This document shows, piece by piece, positions 43,296 through 52,852 of a stretch of 64,000 nt of DNA (positions within the stretch are counted from its first letter, which is position 1; each line of letters opens with the position of its first letter). The notes beneath the pieces were generated by a model, which searched no databases, was not told where the DNA came from, and was given only the letters and a program-made list of their open reading frames with translations. Made by a program: the position numbers and the translations under genes. This stretch comes from Treponema sp. UBA4307. Its GTDB lineage: Bacteria; Spirochaetota; Spirochaetia; Treponematales; Treponemataceae. The DNA lies in NCBI GenBank assembly GCA_002394685.1, contig DGUP01000051.1:93957-157956 (forward strand), written 5' to 3'.

Positions 43296-44627
43296 ATGAA
43301 AACACCTCAGCAAAGAAAAGCCGCTTCAATTCGCAGTGTTATCAGATATCTGCAGAAGTTTAAGAATGCAGTTATTGTGATTTACCTGGATGATGAAACA
43401 ATTGAATCACCTCTTTTTACAAGTCACGTAAGGGATATTGCATTATTGCATCAGGCGGGGCTGAAAGTAATTATTATTCCTGGAACAAGAAGTCGTATTG
43501 ACCAGATTTTAAAAGCAAACAATATCGAATGGACATATAAAAATCAGGTGAGGGTAACACCAGAAGCCGCAATGCCTCTGATTAAGATGGCAGCCTTTGA
43601 TGTTTCAAATACAGTAATGACAACTCTTGCGGCAAATAATATTACAGCTGTAATCGGTAACTGGGTTCGTGGCCGCTCAAAAGGAATAATTGACGGTTTC
43701 GATTATGGTACAGCCGGAGAAATTGAACGCCTGAATGTAGAAGCAATTCAGACAGTTTTGAATGATGGATTTATTCCAATCTTTCCTTGTATTGGATGGA
43801 ATGCAGCAGGCCGGCCTTATAATATTTCTTCAGTTTCTCTTTCCCAACAGGTTGCAATTCATTTGGGGGCTGATAAACTTTTTTATGTAATGCAGACAGG
43901 ATCAATCAACGGTGCAAAATATAAAATTCCAGAAGGTTTTGCTATTGCAGAAAATGGTGATGTGGCAGCAATGAATCTGGATGAAGTTGAAAATTTTATC
44001 AGCATTAACAGAGAACTGAATGATTCTGCGAGCCTGGAAATAATGTCAGTTCTGGAAAAAGCTTGTGAAGCCTGTACAAAAGGAGTTACCCGCGTTCACA
44101 TTGTAGATGGTACTTTAGATGGAGTGCTGCCGTGTGAAATATTCAGCGACCTGGGTTCAGGAACAATGATTTATACAAACAACTATGGCAAAATTCGTCA
44201 GATGGTTCATACAGATATTGCACCGGTTCTTACAGTTATGCGTCCTTTTATAGATTCAGGAAAACTTCTTCCAAGAACGGAATCTCAGCTTGCAGAATTA
44301 GTTGATGAATTTATTGTTTACGAACTGGATGGTGGAGTTCACGCCTGCGCCGGTCTTCATCAGTATGCGGGTGGTCAGTGTGAAATTGAGGCTGTAGCGG
44401 TAGATGAAAATTTTGCGCATATGGGAATCGGTCCAAAATTAATTAAAAATCTTTTTGAAAGGGCAAAGAATTCAGGTGCAAAATCTGTATTTATTATGAC
44501 AACACAGGCTTCTGACTGGTTTGAAAAACTGGGATTTATTGCAGATTCCATAGATACGATTCCTGCTGAAAGAAAAGCTAAATGGACTCCTGAGCGTAAT
44601 TCGAAAGTATATAGAAAGATTTTGTAA
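43296..44627 (+). CDS. argA: N-acetylglutamate synthase
   Basis: A 443-residue protein with an amino-acid-kinase-like N-terminal domain (about 25-280; IIIPGTRSRIDQIL, GADKLFYVMQTG) fused to a C-terminal GNAT acetyltransferase domain (IEAVAVDENFAHMGIGPKLI, the acetyl-CoA binding loop, then DWFEKLGF). This is the ArgA layout: it acetylates glutamate in the first step of arginine synthesis and is usually arginine-inhibited. The start is taken as the ATG at 43296. No Shine-Dalgarno is present, and a TATGCT -10-like box at 43284-43289 would start transcription near the ATG, so a leaderless mRNA is possible. Confidence 0.92.
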   Translation: MKTPQQRKAASIRSVIRYLQKFKNAVIVIYLDDETIESPLFTSHVRDIALLHQAGLKVIIIPGTRSRIDQILKANNIEWTYKNQVRVTPEAAMPLIKMAAFDVSNTVMTTLAANNITAVIGNWVRGRSKGIIDGFDYGTAGEIERLNVEAIQTVLNDGFIPIFPCIGWNAAGRPYNISSVSLSQQVAIHLGADKLFYVMQTGSINGAKYKIPEGFAIAENGDVAAMNLDEVENFISINRELNDSASLEIMSVLEKACEACTKGVTRVHIVDGTLDGVLPCEIFSDLGSGTMIYTNNYGKIRQMVHTDIAPVLTVMRPFIDSGKLLPRTESQLAELVDEFIVYELDGGVHACAGLHQYAGGQCEIEAVAVDENFAHMGIGPKLIKNLFERAKNSGAKSVFIMTTQASDWFEKLGFIADSIDTIPAERKAKWTPERNSKVYRKIL

Positions 44628-44659
44628 GTCAAAAGAAATAGAAGAATGAAAAAAGAAGA

Positions 44660-44790
44660 CTAGCCGGGACAGGAGCCGTACCGAAGGTAGTGTTTTCAGA
44701 AGGGGAAGCTGAAAGATTCCACTTCTGAAAATACCGGAGCAAAGCGTAGCGGCGGATGGCCCGTCGAAGATATTAAGGAACGCTCCGGAA
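44660..44790. repeat. GC-rich island with a long hairpin
   Basis: A 17-of-18-bp hairpin (44690-44707 with 44717-44734, nine-base loop) is followed by CCGGAGC (44734-44740), which pairs with GCTCCGG (44782-44788) around GCGTAGCGG-rich sequence. No T-tract follows, so it is not a simple terminator. It lies between converging argA and the dehydrogenase gene and resembles REP/BIME-like elements. Confidence 0.6.
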
Positions 44791-44803
44791 GAAAATCAGA
44801 AAA

Positions 44804-45712
44804 TCATTCTAAAACTGAAATGATATTGTCAACGGTTTTATTGCCGACTCTTTCAAGTGCTTCTTTTGTACTTCCGCCAATGTGAGGGGTTGCAAGAAAG
44901 TTTGCAAGATGAAGGAGCGGCAAATCTTTGGACGGCGGTTCTTTTGTAAAAACGTCACATGCTGCACCTTTAATTTTTTTGTTTACGAGAGCAGCATATA
45001 AATCAGTTTCATTAACAATTCCACCTCGGGATGTATTTACCAGAATGAGATTTGGGTTTGCATTTGAAAAACTTTCACCGTTAATCAAATTTTTTGTTTC
45101 TGAATTCAGTGGAATATGAATGCTGACAAAATCACATTTGTTTAACAATTCTTTAATTGAATCAACTTTTTTAAAACCAAGTTCGCTTAATTCTTGTGCA
45201 GATTTGTGAGGATTCCAGCAGTAAATGTTCATATTAAAAGAGGACATTAATTTTGCAAGATGGCGGGCAATATTTCCGCTTCCTATGAGTCCAAGATTTT
45301 TTCCGGAAATTTCATTTCCCTGCAGTTCAGGAATTCCAAATGAAGTAAACTGACCAATTCGTAAACCTTCATCTGAATATTTAATTTTAAAACTTAAATT
45401 GATAAAAAATCCCAGAACCAGTTCCGCAACCGAAAGTGCATTAAGACCCGGCGCACTTAATACTTTTACGCCGTACTCTTTTGCTGCCTGCAGGTCAATC
45501 TGATCGGCACCGGATCCGTGATTTGCAATCACCTTAAGATTTACGGCTTTAGAAATAAAATCTCTGTTTACAGCCATTTTTCGGGTCAAAACTGCATTGA
45601 TTTCCTTAATATTTGACTCGTTTACGCTTGAAATTACGTTATAACGGTCGGTCAGACGCTTGAGGGCACTGGAATCAATGGGTTCGGTTACTAGGACAGT
45701 TTGGTTATTCAT
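44804..45712 (-). CDS. D-isomer-specific 2-hydroxyacid dehydrogenase (SerA-like)
   Basis: A 302-residue NAD-dependent dehydrogenase. The nucleotide motif is GLIGSGNIAR near residue 147, and the catalytic triad is visible as Arg in NTSRGG, Glu in FTKEPP and His in TPHIGG. There is no regulatory ACT domain, so the length fits the short 3-phosphoglycerate dehydrogenase group or another hydroxyacid dehydrogenase. The substrate is not certain. A full GGGTACAGATT copy (45713-45723) abuts its start codon. Confidence 0.85.
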   Translation of the reverse strand: MNNQTVLVTEPIDSSALKRLTDRYNVISSVNESNIKEINAVLTRKMAVNRDFISKAVNLKVIANHGSGADQIDLQAAKEYGVKVLSAPGLNALSVAELVLGFFINLSFKIKYSDEGLRIGQFTSFGIPELQGNEISGKNLGLIGSGNIARHLAKLMSSFNMNIYCWNPHKSAQELSELGFKKVDSIKELLNKCDFVSIHIPLNSETKNLINGESFSNANPNLILVNTSRGGIVNETDLYAALVNKKIKGAACDVFTKEPPSKDLPLLHLANFLATPHIGGSTKEALERVGNKTVDNIISVLE

Positions 45713-45723
45713 GGGTACAGATT
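45713..45723 (+). repeat. GGGTACAGATT copy abutting a start codon
   Basis: The motif lies on the plus strand immediately upstream of the minus-strand dehydrogenase ATG, taking the place where a ribosome binding site would be. Confidence 0.8.
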
Positions 45724-45792
45724 AATATTTTTTATGAATTTAATAAACTGCAACTTTACGAGAAGTAAAAAACTTCGTAAAATAACAACCCT

Positions 45793-48171
45793 ATGGAATT
45801 TACAAAAGAACAGATTGACGCATTAACAGTAAATGAAGTCGAGATTATGAAAAAGATTGCTGACGAGCTTGGTATTCAGATTAAGCAGGTCAGCGCAGTT
45901 ATCAGCCTTGTGAATGAAGGATGTACTATTGCCTTCATTTCTCGTTACCGCAAAGAACAGCACGGTGGACTTAATGAAGTTCAGGTTACTGATTGTGACC
46001 ACAAGTTTAAGTCTTACAAGAATCTGGAAGACCGTCGCCTTGAAATTGTGAAGGGAATTTTTAATCAGGGTAAATTAACAGAATCTCTTTACAATGCTGC
46101 TATGGGCGCAAAAACTCTTACAGAACTTGAAGATTTGTGGGCTCCATTTAAAAAGAAAAAGAAGACTCGTGGTATGGTTGCTCAGGAAAAGGGCCTTGAA
46201 CCACTTGCAGATTTTATTATTGCAGAAAATGATGATGCAGCAGTTGAAGCAAAGGCTGCTGAATTCGTTAAGACTGATAATGAAGATGCTGCACTTAATG
46301 TAGAAAGCGCAGCAGATGCTCTTGCCGGTGCAAAGGATATTATTGCAGAACGTGTGAGTCAGGATACAAATAATCGTCAGTCACTTCATGACCTTTATAT
46401 GGCAACTGGTACTCTTAAAACAAAGGGTATTGTTCCTGAAGGACAGGATGCTGAAACAGCAGAAAAAACTTCAACATACAAAATGTACTGGGACTATTCA
46501 GAACCTCTTAATCAGGTTAAGCCTCACCGTGTACTTGCAATCAATCGTGCTGAAAGAGAAGGTGCGCTTGAAGTTACTCTGGATGTTGATGTTGATGCAG
46601 CAGTTAAAGAGCTTCAGAATAAAGTTAAGATTTCAAATAACTATTATGCAGATGCAATTGAAGACGGAGTAGTTCGTCTGCTCAGCCCTGCAGTACTTCG
46701 TGAAATCCGCAGCGATGAAACAGATGAAGCTGATGATCACGGAATTGAACTCTTCTCTGAAAATCTGAAGAATCTTTTGATGACTCAGCCAATCAAGGGA
46801 AGTCGTGTTCTTGGTGTAGACCCTGGTTATCGCAACGGTACAAAATGTGCCGCTCTTGATGAAACAGGAAAATATCTTGGATTCTTTAAGATTTTCCAGG
46901 ATCAGAATCCGGATGAAGCTTACAATCTGATTAATAATGCAATCGATAAATATGACATTCAGGTTGTTGCTGTAGGAAACGGTACTGGTTCACAGGAAGT
47001 TCAGGCAATCGTTTCAAAAGTAATTTCTGAAAACTATGCAGATGCTGATGTAAAATACACAGTTGTTGATGAAAGTGGTGCATCTGTTTATTCAGCTTCT
47101 CCTGCTGGTACTGAAGAATTCCCAGATCTGGATGTAATGATCCGTGGTGCAATTTCAATGGGCCGCCGTCTCCAGGACCCGCTTGCTGAACTTGTAAAGA
47201 TTGACCCTAAAGCAATTGGCGTAGGTCTTTATCAGCATGATGTAAATCAGAAAAAGCTCAGCGATACTCTGGATGAAGTAGTAGGCTCTGTAGTAAACCA
47301 GGTTGGAGTTAATCTGAATACTGCATCTTATATGCTTCTCAAATATGTTTCCGGAATTAACGTTGGTCTTGCTAAAAAAATCGTTAAATATCGTGATGAA
47401 AACGGTAAGATTAAGAGCCGCGAAGAACTGAAGAAAGTTCCTGGTCTTGGTCCAAAGGCATTCGAACAGTGCGCCGGATTCCTTAAGATTGCAGAATCAG
47501 AAAATCCTCTGGACAATACATGGGTTCATCCTGAAAATTATCCAGTTGCATCTGAACTTCTTCCAATGGTTAAGAAGGGCGAAAAAATTTCTGCTGATAC
47601 AAAGAAGGCTCTTGCTGAAAAATATTCTGTTGGTGAAACAACAATCAATGATATTATTGATGAACTTGAAAAGCCAAATCGTGACCCTCGTGACGGCTAT
47701 CCTGCACCAATCATGCAGAAGGGTGTTCTTGCATTTGAAGATCTTAAGCTTGGAATGAAAGTAACTGGTAAAATCAAGAACGTTGTAGACTTTGGTGCTT
47801 TTGTTGATATTGGTCTTCACGAAACTGGCCTGATTCATATTTCTGAATTAAGCGATAACTTTGTAAGCGATCCAATGAGCGTAATCAAAGTTGGTGATGT
47901 TAAGGAATTTACAATTATCGACCTGGATAAAGACAGAAAGAGAATCAGCCTTTCTTTGAAGAGTGACGCTGCTGAAAGAATTAACAGTGACGGAACTGTA
48001 TCAAAGAGCGAAGGTAAGAAAAAGGTTGTTGTGGTTAAGAAAGCAGGTGTTAAAGTTACAGCAAAGCCTGGTTCAAAGCCTCAGAGACCACAGCGTGAAA
48101 AGCAGAACTTTGGAAGTGACGATGGAATGTATTACAATCCATTTGCAGCACTTTTGAAGGACAAAAAATAA
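45793..48171 (+). CDS. tex: Tex-family RNA-binding transcriptional accessory protein
   Basis: A 792-residue Tex protein in the usual order. An N-terminal helical domain (SFISRYRKEQHGGLNEVQV in similar wording: CTIAFISRYRKE) is followed by a YqgF/RNase H-like domain (VLGVDPGYRNGTKCAALD near residue 340), helix-hairpin-helix repeats (NTASYMLLKYVSGINVGLAKKIV, VPGLGPKAFEQCAGFL) and an S1 domain (GMKVTGKIKNVVDFGAFVDIGLHETGLIH). A Lys-rich tail ends YNPFAALLKDKK. Tex binds nucleic acid and influences transcription and RNA handling. The tail matches that of the S1 protein at 36.7 kb. Confidence 0.93.
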   Translation: MEFTKEQIDALTVNEVEIMKKIADELGIQIKQVSAVISLVNEGCTIAFISRYRKEQHGGLNEVQVTDCDHKFKSYKNLEDRRLEIVKGIFNQGKLTESLYNAAMGAKTLTELEDLWAPFKKKKKTRGMVAQEKGLEPLADFIIAENDDAAVEAKAAEFVKTDNEDAALNVESAADALAGAKDIIAERVSQDTNNRQSLHDLYMATGTLKTKGIVPEGQDAETAEKTSTYKMYWDYSEPLNQVKPHRVLAINRAEREGALEVTLDVDVDAAVKELQNKVKISNNYYADAIEDGVVRLLSPAVLREIRSDETDEADDHGIELFSENLKNLLMTQPIKGSRVLGVDPGYRNGTKCAALDETGKYLGFFKIFQDQNPDEAYNLINNAIDKYDIQVVAVGNGTGSQEVQAIVSKVISENYADADVKYTVVDESGASVYSASPAGTEEFPDLDVMIRGAISMGRRLQDPLAELVKIDPKAIGVGLYQHDVNQKKLSDTLDEVVGSVVNQVGVNLNTASYMLLKYVSGINVGLAKKIVKYRDENGKIKSREELKKVPGLGPKAFEQCAGFLKIAESENPLDNTWVHPENYPVASELLPMVKKGEKISADTKKALAEKYSVGETTINDIIDELEKPNRDPRDGYPAPIMQKGVLAFEDLKLGMKVTGKIKNVVDFGAFVDIGLHETGLIHISELSDNFVSDPMSVIKVGDVKEFTIIDLDKDRKRISLSLKSDAAERINSDGTVSKSEGKKKVVVVKKAGVKVTAKPGSKPQRPQREKQNFGSDDGMYYNPFAALLKDKK

Positions 48172-48421
48172 TAAAAAATAATTAGAGTTTTCTAAGAAAA
48201 GGGTCACTCGACACGAAAACGTAAATTTTTCTAAAAAAGCGCTATATATAGTGTTTTTTGCGAAGGCTTTAGGGCTAAAAATAGGGGAAAATTGGCGTAA
48301 CAAGTCGGGTGGCCTTTTGTTTTTATAGTAAAAGATGTTATACTTGGATTATAAGTAAAAGTTTTTGAAATCACTGGTTTTTGTTTGCTGGTGATTATTT
48401 TTTTGTGTGGAGGATTTATTT

Positions 48422-51391
48422 ATGAAGAATAAACTTTCATTAATCAAAAGCTCGCTTATCATTTCGGTTCTTTTCAGCGGATTATTTTTTTCTTGTCAAC
48501 TTACTACACCGAGTAAAATTTCAATTAAAACAGACGCAGATTTTAAAGTACCTCTTGGTAAGGCATCAATTGATATAAGCGAGTATTTAAGTACAGACGT
48601 ATTCATGTCAAAAATAAAGGAATCATTGGGAAATACGGTTTCTGTTTATGATTTACAGAGAGATCCGGACAACGACACCTTAACTTTCCTTGCTCACTAT
48701 CCAATGTTTAATATTCCTTTTGATCCAAGTGAATACCTTTCGTCTCTGGATCTGGATTCTCTTTTAGGCGAGTCCAGTTTGTCTGATATAAACCAGAGTA
48801 TTGCAATCCCTGGAATTTCTAAAAATATGAGCTTCACAAAATCTGTAACAACAGAAGCCAAAGGTTTCCTGGACATTTTCGTTCCGGAAGTAAGTGGTGC
48901 TGAAACACAGATTTTCTCTATTAAAGAACTTCCATCAGTTGCAGCAACAGCAACTCAGGTTTATACAATGAATTGTGATTACTGTGAAGCTATGAAGTAT
49001 GCTGACGGTTCTTACATTGTTGCATCAATTTCAAGAACAGATTCAAATGCTCTTGGTACAGGCTTTTCAGCAAAGTTCAAGGTAGATGTTACTGATGCAG
49101 AAAATACTTATACATATAAGTACGACGGTTACACTACAGACTATGTTGAAGGTACTGATGGCTGTGAAATAAAGATTCCTCTTTCTAAGGGATATATCTC
49201 AAAGAAGATGAACATCAAAATCACAGTACTTTATGAGGGCGGAGAAAACAATACAACTACTCATACTTACAAAGTTATCTTTAATCCAAAGGAAGATGTA
49301 AGTCTCTTAAAAATTATCAATATTGACTACACCGGTGGAACAGCAGATACAAGTGATGACCTTGATGATCCTTCACTTGAAATTCCAGCTCAGACAATTG
49401 ATGTTTCAGCACTTCCTGAAATGTTTATTAATGCAACTGTAAATAGTGGTTCTGTAGTATTAAGTGCTCCTGTTCCAACTGGATGGATTGGTACAACTTT
49501 CTCTCTTAAAGATTTAACTCTTAGCGGTGCAGGCCTTGATATTGATGAAAATGATTTTGTTGACACTGCACTTTCAGAAAGTAAACTTTTGAAGGAAACA
49601 GCTGATTTAAACGGACAGAAGATTTCTAAATCTGCCGGAACAACAATCACATTAAATGGAAATCTTAAAGTTTCTTGTAATGGAGCAACAATTGATCTTG
49701 AAAATGGTGATGTTGTTGATGTAAGTGCTACCTTTAATATTAACAGCTTCTCTCAGGTAAAGGTTGATATGTCCAGCCTGGCATTCAGCCTTGATGATTC
49801 AGGTGCAAGAATTGATGAAAATGTAACCCGCTATGTTAAGCAGATTATTTTCAATCAGTACAAGCATACGAGTGCTACAGAAGTTGAGTCTACAGAAAGC
49901 GACGGTTTTGGAATTCAGTGTACGGTTGTAGATTCTCTGCCTGAAGGAAACTCAATTCCGTTAACAATTGCTTCTGAATTGTTTGGCATTTCAGGCTCAA
50001 GTGCAATTTCAGGAACAATTGACGGAACTGGAAATTCAAGCAGCGTAACTAAGAAGTTTAAGGCTTATCCTACAATCAATCTTACTCAGGGTGTAATTGA
50101 TTTTAAGGTTGGTTTTGGAAGTGAAGAAACAATTGACGGTACAGATTACACAGGAGTTGTAACTCTTACAAATGTGGATGCAGGTTCAGAATACACTCTC
50201 TCAGTTTCAGATGTTAAATTCCTCTGCGACTGGGATAAAGTAACTGTTAACCTGGGAGACAGCAGTAAGATGGAGGGAGACTTTAGCCTTGATAGTTTCT
50301 CTATTACTGATTTGTTAAGTTCTCTTCCTTTCGGTGAAGAAAATCTGAAGAAGCTTAAGTTCGGAGATATTAATATGTATTTCTATGCTCAGCGTCCTGA
50401 TGCAGGAACTGGCCTTGGAGATTTAATTGGTAATACAATTAAGATTTCCGGAAATATGGGTATCTCTTATAAAGACGGCGATGAAACTGAAAAATCGCAT
50501 TATTTCCTGGGTACTTCAGCAAGCGATGATGAAGAAGTTACATTTAATGATAATATCAGCTGGCCTTCAGATGATATTGTAACTTTAACATCAGAAAATG
50601 CCGGTGAATTCCTGTCTAATATTACAGCAGAGAAGGCTAGTTTCTCTGGCAATATTTCAGATATTCTGAATGACACTCCAACTGATATTAAGATGAATTA
50701 CAAGTTGGGAATAAACGGTGGAGAAGATATCAGTCTGTATAATTATCAGATTGAAGATGCAAAAGCTTCTGGAGGAACAACAATTTCTCTGGATATGGTT
50801 TGTGAACTTCCTCTTGAACTGAAACTGATTGACGAACTTGATATGAATCTGATGGATATGATGGCTATGACTTCAGGAGAATCTTCTGAAGAAGAAGGCT
50901 CTGGTGATTCAGGCTCGGGCTCAGGTTCTGGCAGCAGCAGTGACAGTGAAGAAGTTGTAGATCTTCTTGGACGTGAAAGTGCCGCCAGCTGGGAACAGTT
51001 TGCACAGTATGCAGATTCAATCGAATATTTCAGACTTTCATATGATGTAAATAACAAGGTAATTGACGGCTTTACAGGTAGTATTAGAATTACTGATGAA
51101 GCATCCGGCCTTGATAAAGAAGCTGTATTTGCAAATGGAGCACAAAAACTGGATCTTACCGGTGAAGAAATTCGCAGGGTAATGACAACATATCCATTTA
51201 ATCCACAAGTAAGCATTGTTATTGGAAATGGTGCAACTGAGGCTGATCCTGTTAAGCTTTCAGTTTTACGCAGCGGCCTTAATTCATCAGACTCTCTTGG
51301 AGCAACAGTTGTTGTTTCAATTAAGATGGATGGTGATACACCAATTACAGTCTTAAATCTGAGTGAATCAAATTCAGAAGGAGGCGAGTAA
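48422..51391 (+). CDS. Large lipoprotein of unknown function
   Basis: A 989-residue predicted lipoprotein (lipobox FFSC, Cys25). It is almost all beta-type sequence with repeated Ig-like segments rich in Asp, Ser, Thr and Gly. A low-complexity Ser/Gly/Glu stretch lies at about residues 818-845. The start is the ATG at 48422 with GGAGG seven bases upstream. The stop lies one base before the ATG of the following beta-barrel gene, whose ribosome binding site sits inside this gene, so the two are coupled and likely form one outer-envelope unit. I do not recognise a family. Confidence 0.75.
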   Translation: MKNKLSLIKSSLIISVLFSGLFFSCQLTTPSKISIKTDADFKVPLGKASIDISEYLSTDVFMSKIKESLGNTVSVYDLQRDPDNDTLTFLAHYPMFNIPFDPSEYLSSLDLDSLLGESSLSDINQSIAIPGISKNMSFTKSVTTEAKGFLDIFVPEVSGAETQIFSIKELPSVAATATQVYTMNCDYCEAMKYADGSYIVASISRTDSNALGTGFSAKFKVDVTDAENTYTYKYDGYTTDYVEGTDGCEIKIPLSKGYISKKMNIKITVLYEGGENNTTTHTYKVIFNPKEDVSLLKIINIDYTGGTADTSDDLDDPSLEIPAQTIDVSALPEMFINATVNSGSVVLSAPVPTGWIGTTFSLKDLTLSGAGLDIDENDFVDTALSESKLLKETADLNGQKISKSAGTTITLNGNLKVSCNGATIDLENGDVVDVSATFNINSFSQVKVDMSSLAFSLDDSGARIDENVTRYVKQIIFNQYKHTSATEVESTESDGFGIQCTVVDSLPEGNSIPLTIASELFGISGSSAISGTIDGTGNSSSVTKKFKAYPTINLTQGVIDFKVGFGSEETIDGTDYTGVVTLTNVDAGSEYTLSVSDVKFLCDWDKVTVNLGDSSKMEGDFSLDSFSITDLLSSLPFGEENLKKLKFGDINMYFYAQRPDAGTGLGDLIGNTIKISGNMGISYKDGDETEKSHYFLGTSASDDEEVTFNDNISWPSDDIVTLTSENAGEFLSNITAEKASFSGNISDILNDTPTDIKMNYKLGINGGEDISLYNYQIEDAKASGGTTISLDMVCELPLELKLIDELDMNLMDMMAMTSGESSEEEGSGDSGSGSGSGSSSDSEEVVDLLGRESAASWEQFAQYADSIEYFRLSYDVNNKVIDGFTGSIRITDEASGLDKEAVFANGAQKLDLTGEEIRRVMTTYPFNPQVSIVIGNGATEADPVKLSVLRSGLNSSDSLGATVVVSIKMDGDTPITVLNLSESNSEGGE

Positions 51392-51392
51392 T

Positions 51393-52646
51393 ATGAAAAA
51401 ATTATTATGTTTAACAGCCGCCCTTTTCTTAGCATCATCAAGTGTTTCTGCTGAAAGAATTTTTGAATTTGGTGTAGATGTATTTGCTCAGGTAGATGAA
51501 AGTTTCATGCCTGTAAATGACGTATTTGTAGAAGATCTGGTAATTGATCTTCCTGCAATTGCTGATTCTATGGATGAAGATGGTTTCGTACTTGATGCAA
51601 TTTTTGAGCCGTCAATTTATTCAAACTTCTTTATTGGAGGATGGGGAGTTGGTGCAGCTCTGAAACTTGACGGATATGCAAATTTTGGAATTGGAAAAGG
51701 CTTCTGGGAATTTCTTGCATACGGTAATGAACTGGATACAGATACTACTGTAAAAGTTTCCGCAGGTGCAGAGCTTTATGCAGAATTAGCAGTGCCGGTA
51801 AAGTTCAGATTTGGACAGCTGCAGTTTAAGGTAACACCTTCTGCATTTATGCCAATCATTTACATTCCAAACCCAAATGCAACAGTAACTGTTAAAACAA
51901 ATTCTGACGGAACTTTAACTGCCGAAGGAATTGCAACTTATACAGTTTATACTGCAATTGATCTGTCAAAAGTATTCACAGGTAACTGGCAGATGAATGA
52001 AGGAGCTTTTGAAGAAATAGGAAGCACTTTATCAAATGATTTGTTCCAGACAATGGGATTCGATGTTGATGCAGAAGTTACATATCCGCTCTTTCCATTC
52101 TTTACAATTGGAGGATATGCCCATATTCCTGTAATTCCGGGAAGACTGAGCAATTCTGCAACTCAGACAGCTACTGCAACTGGTCAGGTAGATGCAATCC
52201 TTGATTCATTCTCAAAAGGTGAATCAATCAGTTATGCCTACACAACTGATTTTACAGATCTGACATTTGGTCATGAAGTTTATTCAGTTAACCGTCCAAT
52301 GAGATTTGGTATGATGGGAAAAGTTGTTCTTCCATTCATCGGAAATCTCTTTATTGAACCAAAAATCGGTTTCGCAACAAGAAACCCATTTGGTAAAGAC
52401 TGGAATCTGCAGGACAGTTCAACTCTGGAATATTCTCTTGGAGTAACCTACAGCCTTTACAATATTGTAAACCTGAGTCTTACTCACGAATACTGGAATG
52501 AAGTGTTCTCAAATTATGCAGGACTTTCACTGAACGTCCGTGTTGCACAGTTAAATCTGCTGGTAGGAACAAGCGGTTCAAGTTTCAGGGAATCCTTCAA
52601 TGTATATGGTTTGAAGGCAAAAGTTGGAGTTTGTATAGGATTCTGA
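51393..52646 (+). CDS. Predicted outer-membrane beta-barrel protein
   Basis: A 417-residue protein with a Sec signal peptide (about residues 1-21, cleavage at VSA). Alternating hydrophobic and aromatic beta-strand segments continue to the end, and the C-terminal residue is Phe (KVGVCIGF), typical of outer-membrane barrels recognised by BamA. GGAGG precedes the ATG, inside the upstream lipoprotein gene. It is probably a partner of that lipoprotein; pore, adhesin or transport function cannot be told. A terminator follows. Confidence 0.75.
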   Translation: MKKLLCLTAALFLASSSVSAERIFEFGVDVFAQVDESFMPVNDVFVEDLVIDLPAIADSMDEDGFVLDAIFEPSIYSNFFIGGWGVGAALKLDGYANFGIGKGFWEFLAYGNELDTDTTVKVSAGAELYAELAVPVKFRFGQLQFKVTPSAFMPIIYIPNPNATVTVKTNSDGTLTAEGIATYTVYTAIDLSKVFTGNWQMNEGAFEEIGSTLSNDLFQTMGFDVDAEVTYPLFPFFTIGGYAHIPVIPGRLSNSATQTATATGQVDAILDSFSKGESISYAYTTDFTDLTFGHEVYSVNRPMRFGMMGKVVLPFIGNLFIEPKIGFATRNPFGKDWNLQDSSTLEYSLGVTYSLYNIVNLSLTHEYWNEVFSNYAGLSLNVRVAQLNLLVGTSGSSFRESFNVYGLKAKVGVCIGF

Positions 52647-52715
52647 TAGGATTTTATCAGGATTTCAGACAGAAAAGGCTGTGAAATAAAAAACAGCTTT
52701 TTGCTAAAAATACTT

Positions 52716-52754
52716 AAAAAAGGCCGTCAGCCTTAGGGTTGGCGGCCTTTTTTG
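52716..52754 (+). terminator. Terminator after the lipoprotein/beta-barrel pair
   Basis: A 16-17-bp stem (AAAAAAGGCCGTCAGCC with GGTTGGCGGCCTTTTTT, wobble pairs included) closes a TTAG loop and ends in a T-run. Symmetric, so it may work in both directions. Confidence 0.9.
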
Positions 52755-52852
52755 TACAAATTTGCTTTAATAAAAATATCATCTATAGTATAATTTTGTC
52801 CAAACTCTACATCAGTTGCTTGTGCTGATAATTTTATTAAAGGACATTTGTT

